8,086 nucleotides of DNA from an uncultured Pleurocapsa sp. (GTDB lineage: Bacteria; Cyanobacteriota; Cyanobacteriia; Cyanobacteriales; Xenococcaceae), in contig CAKZYI010000517.1 in assembly GCA_937884735.1 (NCBI GenBank), forward strand, positions 1-8,086. Reading direction: 5' to 3'. Both the position numbers and the translations under genes were made by a program. Below, in pieces: positions 7,156-8,086 of the stretch (positions within the stretch are counted from its first letter, which is position 1; each line of letters begins with the position of its first letter). The notes under the pieces were generated by a model. The model was not told the origin of the DNA. It saw only the letters and a program-made list of their open reading frames with translations, and did not search any database.

Positions 7156-7200
7156 ACTTCATTTGTACTTCACCTATTCTCCTTTGAAGATAGGCATAAT
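7156..7200 (+). promoter_or_regulatory. Candidate galE promoter with repeat elements
   Basis: CATAAT at 7195-7200 is a reasonable -10 element, placing transcription start near 7207, about 30 bases before the galE ATG. Upstream, ACTTCA occurs twice exactly 11 bases apart (7156-7161 and 7167-7172), so both copies would face the same side of the helix, as in response-regulator boxes. TGAAG (7185-7189) is the inverse of the second CTTCA, and CCTAT/ATAGG (7173-7177, 7190-7194) is another inverted pair. No standard -35 is evident. The rest of the 242-bp divergent spacer (6994-7235) holds AT-rich DNA including a run of ten A's at 7059-7068, and no gene that I can see. Confidence 0.3.
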
Positions 7201-7235
7201 TAAAAAAACTAAGTAAAACCCCTTAAGAAAAAATC

Positions 7236-8086
7236 ATGAGTAACAAAATTTTAGTCACTGGTGGTGCAGGATATATTGGATCTCACACAGTACGACAGCT
7301 AGGAGAAGCTGGCTATGAAATAGTTGTCTATGATAATCTTTCTACTGGGTCAGAAAATGCAGTATTAAATGGCAGCTTATTTGTTGGCGATTTAAACGAT
7401 AAATTAGCTTTAGAATTAGCATTTGCTCAACATAATTTTGACGCGGTATTACATTTTGCCGCTAGTATTTCTGTACCCGAATCTGTTGTCAGCCCTCTAG
7501 ATTATTATGAAAATAATACTCGTAATACTCTGAATTTGCTTCGTTGCTGTCAAAAGTTTGGCGTAAAAAAATTCGTTTTTTCTAGTACGGCGGCTGTTTA
7601 CGGAGAACCCCAAGAAAATCCCGTAAGTGAATCTTGCCCTACCAACCCTATAAACCCCTATGGTCGTTCAAAACTGATGAGCGAACGGATGATTCGCGAC
7701 TATGGAATAAGTTCTGACTTTGACTTCGTAATTCTACGTTACTTCAATGTAGCAGGTGCAGATCTTCAAGGTCGTATTGGTCAATATTCAGCCAAAGCTG
7801 CTCATCTAATGAAAATGGCTTGCGACGCAGTATTAGGAAATCGCCCCTATGTAGGAATTTTTGGCACAGACTTTGATACTCCCGATGGCACAGGCATCCG
7901 TGATTATATTCACGTAGAAGACCTTGCAGCAGCTCATATAGATGCGTTGCGCTATTTAGAAGGAGGTGGAGAAAGTAATATCTTCAACTGTGGTTATGGT
8001 CAAGGCTATAGCGTCAGAGAAGTCTTGCAAAAGCTTAGAGAGGTTTCTGGTATTGACTTTCCCGTGATTGAATCCCCCAGAAGACA
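7236..8086 (+). CDS. galE: UDP-glucose 4-epimerase, 3' end cut by the window edge
   Basis: The first 283 residues of an extended short-chain dehydrogenase that interconverts UDP-glucose and UDP-galactose in the cytosol, supplying galactose units for glycolipids, polysaccharide and envelope. Visible hallmarks: the NAD-binding glycine motif TGGAGYIG (8-15) at the N-terminus; D33-N34 after the second strand; HFAASISVPES (73-83); the catalytic FSST (115-118, T118 in the Ser/Thr position); and YGRSK (142-146), giving the YxxxK pair Y142 and K146. Further typical blocks are RYFNVAGAD (168-176), DGTGIRDYIHVEDLAAAHI (217-235) and FNCGYGQGYSV (250-260). The family is usually about 330-340 residues, so roughly 50 residues lie beyond 8086. 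The ATG at 7236 puts the glycine motif at the normal distance from the N-terminus; there is no strong Shine-Dalgarno sequence. The frame is open to the last base. Confidence 0.95.
   Translation, partial: MSNKILVTGGAGYIGSHTVRQLGEAGYEIVVYDNLSTGSENAVLNGSLFVGDLNDKLALELAFAQHNFDAVLHFAASISVPESVVSPLDYYENNTRNTLNLLRCCQKFGVKKFVFSSTAAVYGEPQENPVSESCPTNPINPYGRSKLMSERMIRDYGISSDFDFVILRYFNVAGADLQGRIGQYSAKAAHLMKMACDAVLGNRPYVGIFGTDFDTPDGTGIRDYIHVEDLAAAHIDALRYLEGGGESNIFNCGYGQGYSVREVLQKLREVSGIDFPVIESPRR

Overview
This AT-rich window most likely comes from a cyanobacterial chromosome. The octamer GCGATCGC (HIP1, a repeat typical of cyanobacteria) occurs six times in 8 kb. The PAS-PAS-PAS-GGDEF and TldD proteins also look like cyanobacterial versions of their families. 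I cannot name the species. I see no rRNA, tRNA, CRISPR array, transposase, phage gene or plasmid gene.

Layout from left to right. Positions 102-612 hold a GrpB-family (UPF0157) gene broken by a frameshift near its 3' end. A short promoter-like region with a palindrome (about 696-716) leads to an exported LolA-like protein (744-1616, +). This gene runs tail-to-tail into a cytosolic diguanylate cyclase with three PAS domains (1613-3382, -); their stop codons share the palindrome TTAA. A 270-bp divergent spacer follows and contains a possible gene-end fragment (3453-3569). Next is tldD (3653-5041, +), a metalloprotease subunit with a good intrinsic terminator (5082-5116). It converges on two minus-strand genes: a small soluble protein I do not recognise (5149-5595) and, upstream of it, a polytopic membrane protein (5665-6993). 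A 242-bp divergent spacer separates these from galE (7236 to the window edge), which encodes a UDP-glucose 4-epimerase cut off by the end of the sequence.

The genes do not form an obvious pathway. Each plus-strand gene appears to be its own transcription unit. Only the two minus-strand genes at 5149-6993 look as if they could be co-transcribed, with a 69-bp gap. The divergent pairing of galE with a membrane protein that vaguely resembles glycosyltransferase-type proteins is suggestive of a cell-surface role but weak. I read this as ordinary chromosomal housekeeping and signalling DNA. I did not find a convincing new system. The best second looks are the frameshifted grpB-like gene, the GGDEF protein that stops where its relatives continue into an EAL domain, the possible gene fragment upstream of tldD, and the two unrecognised minus-strand genes.
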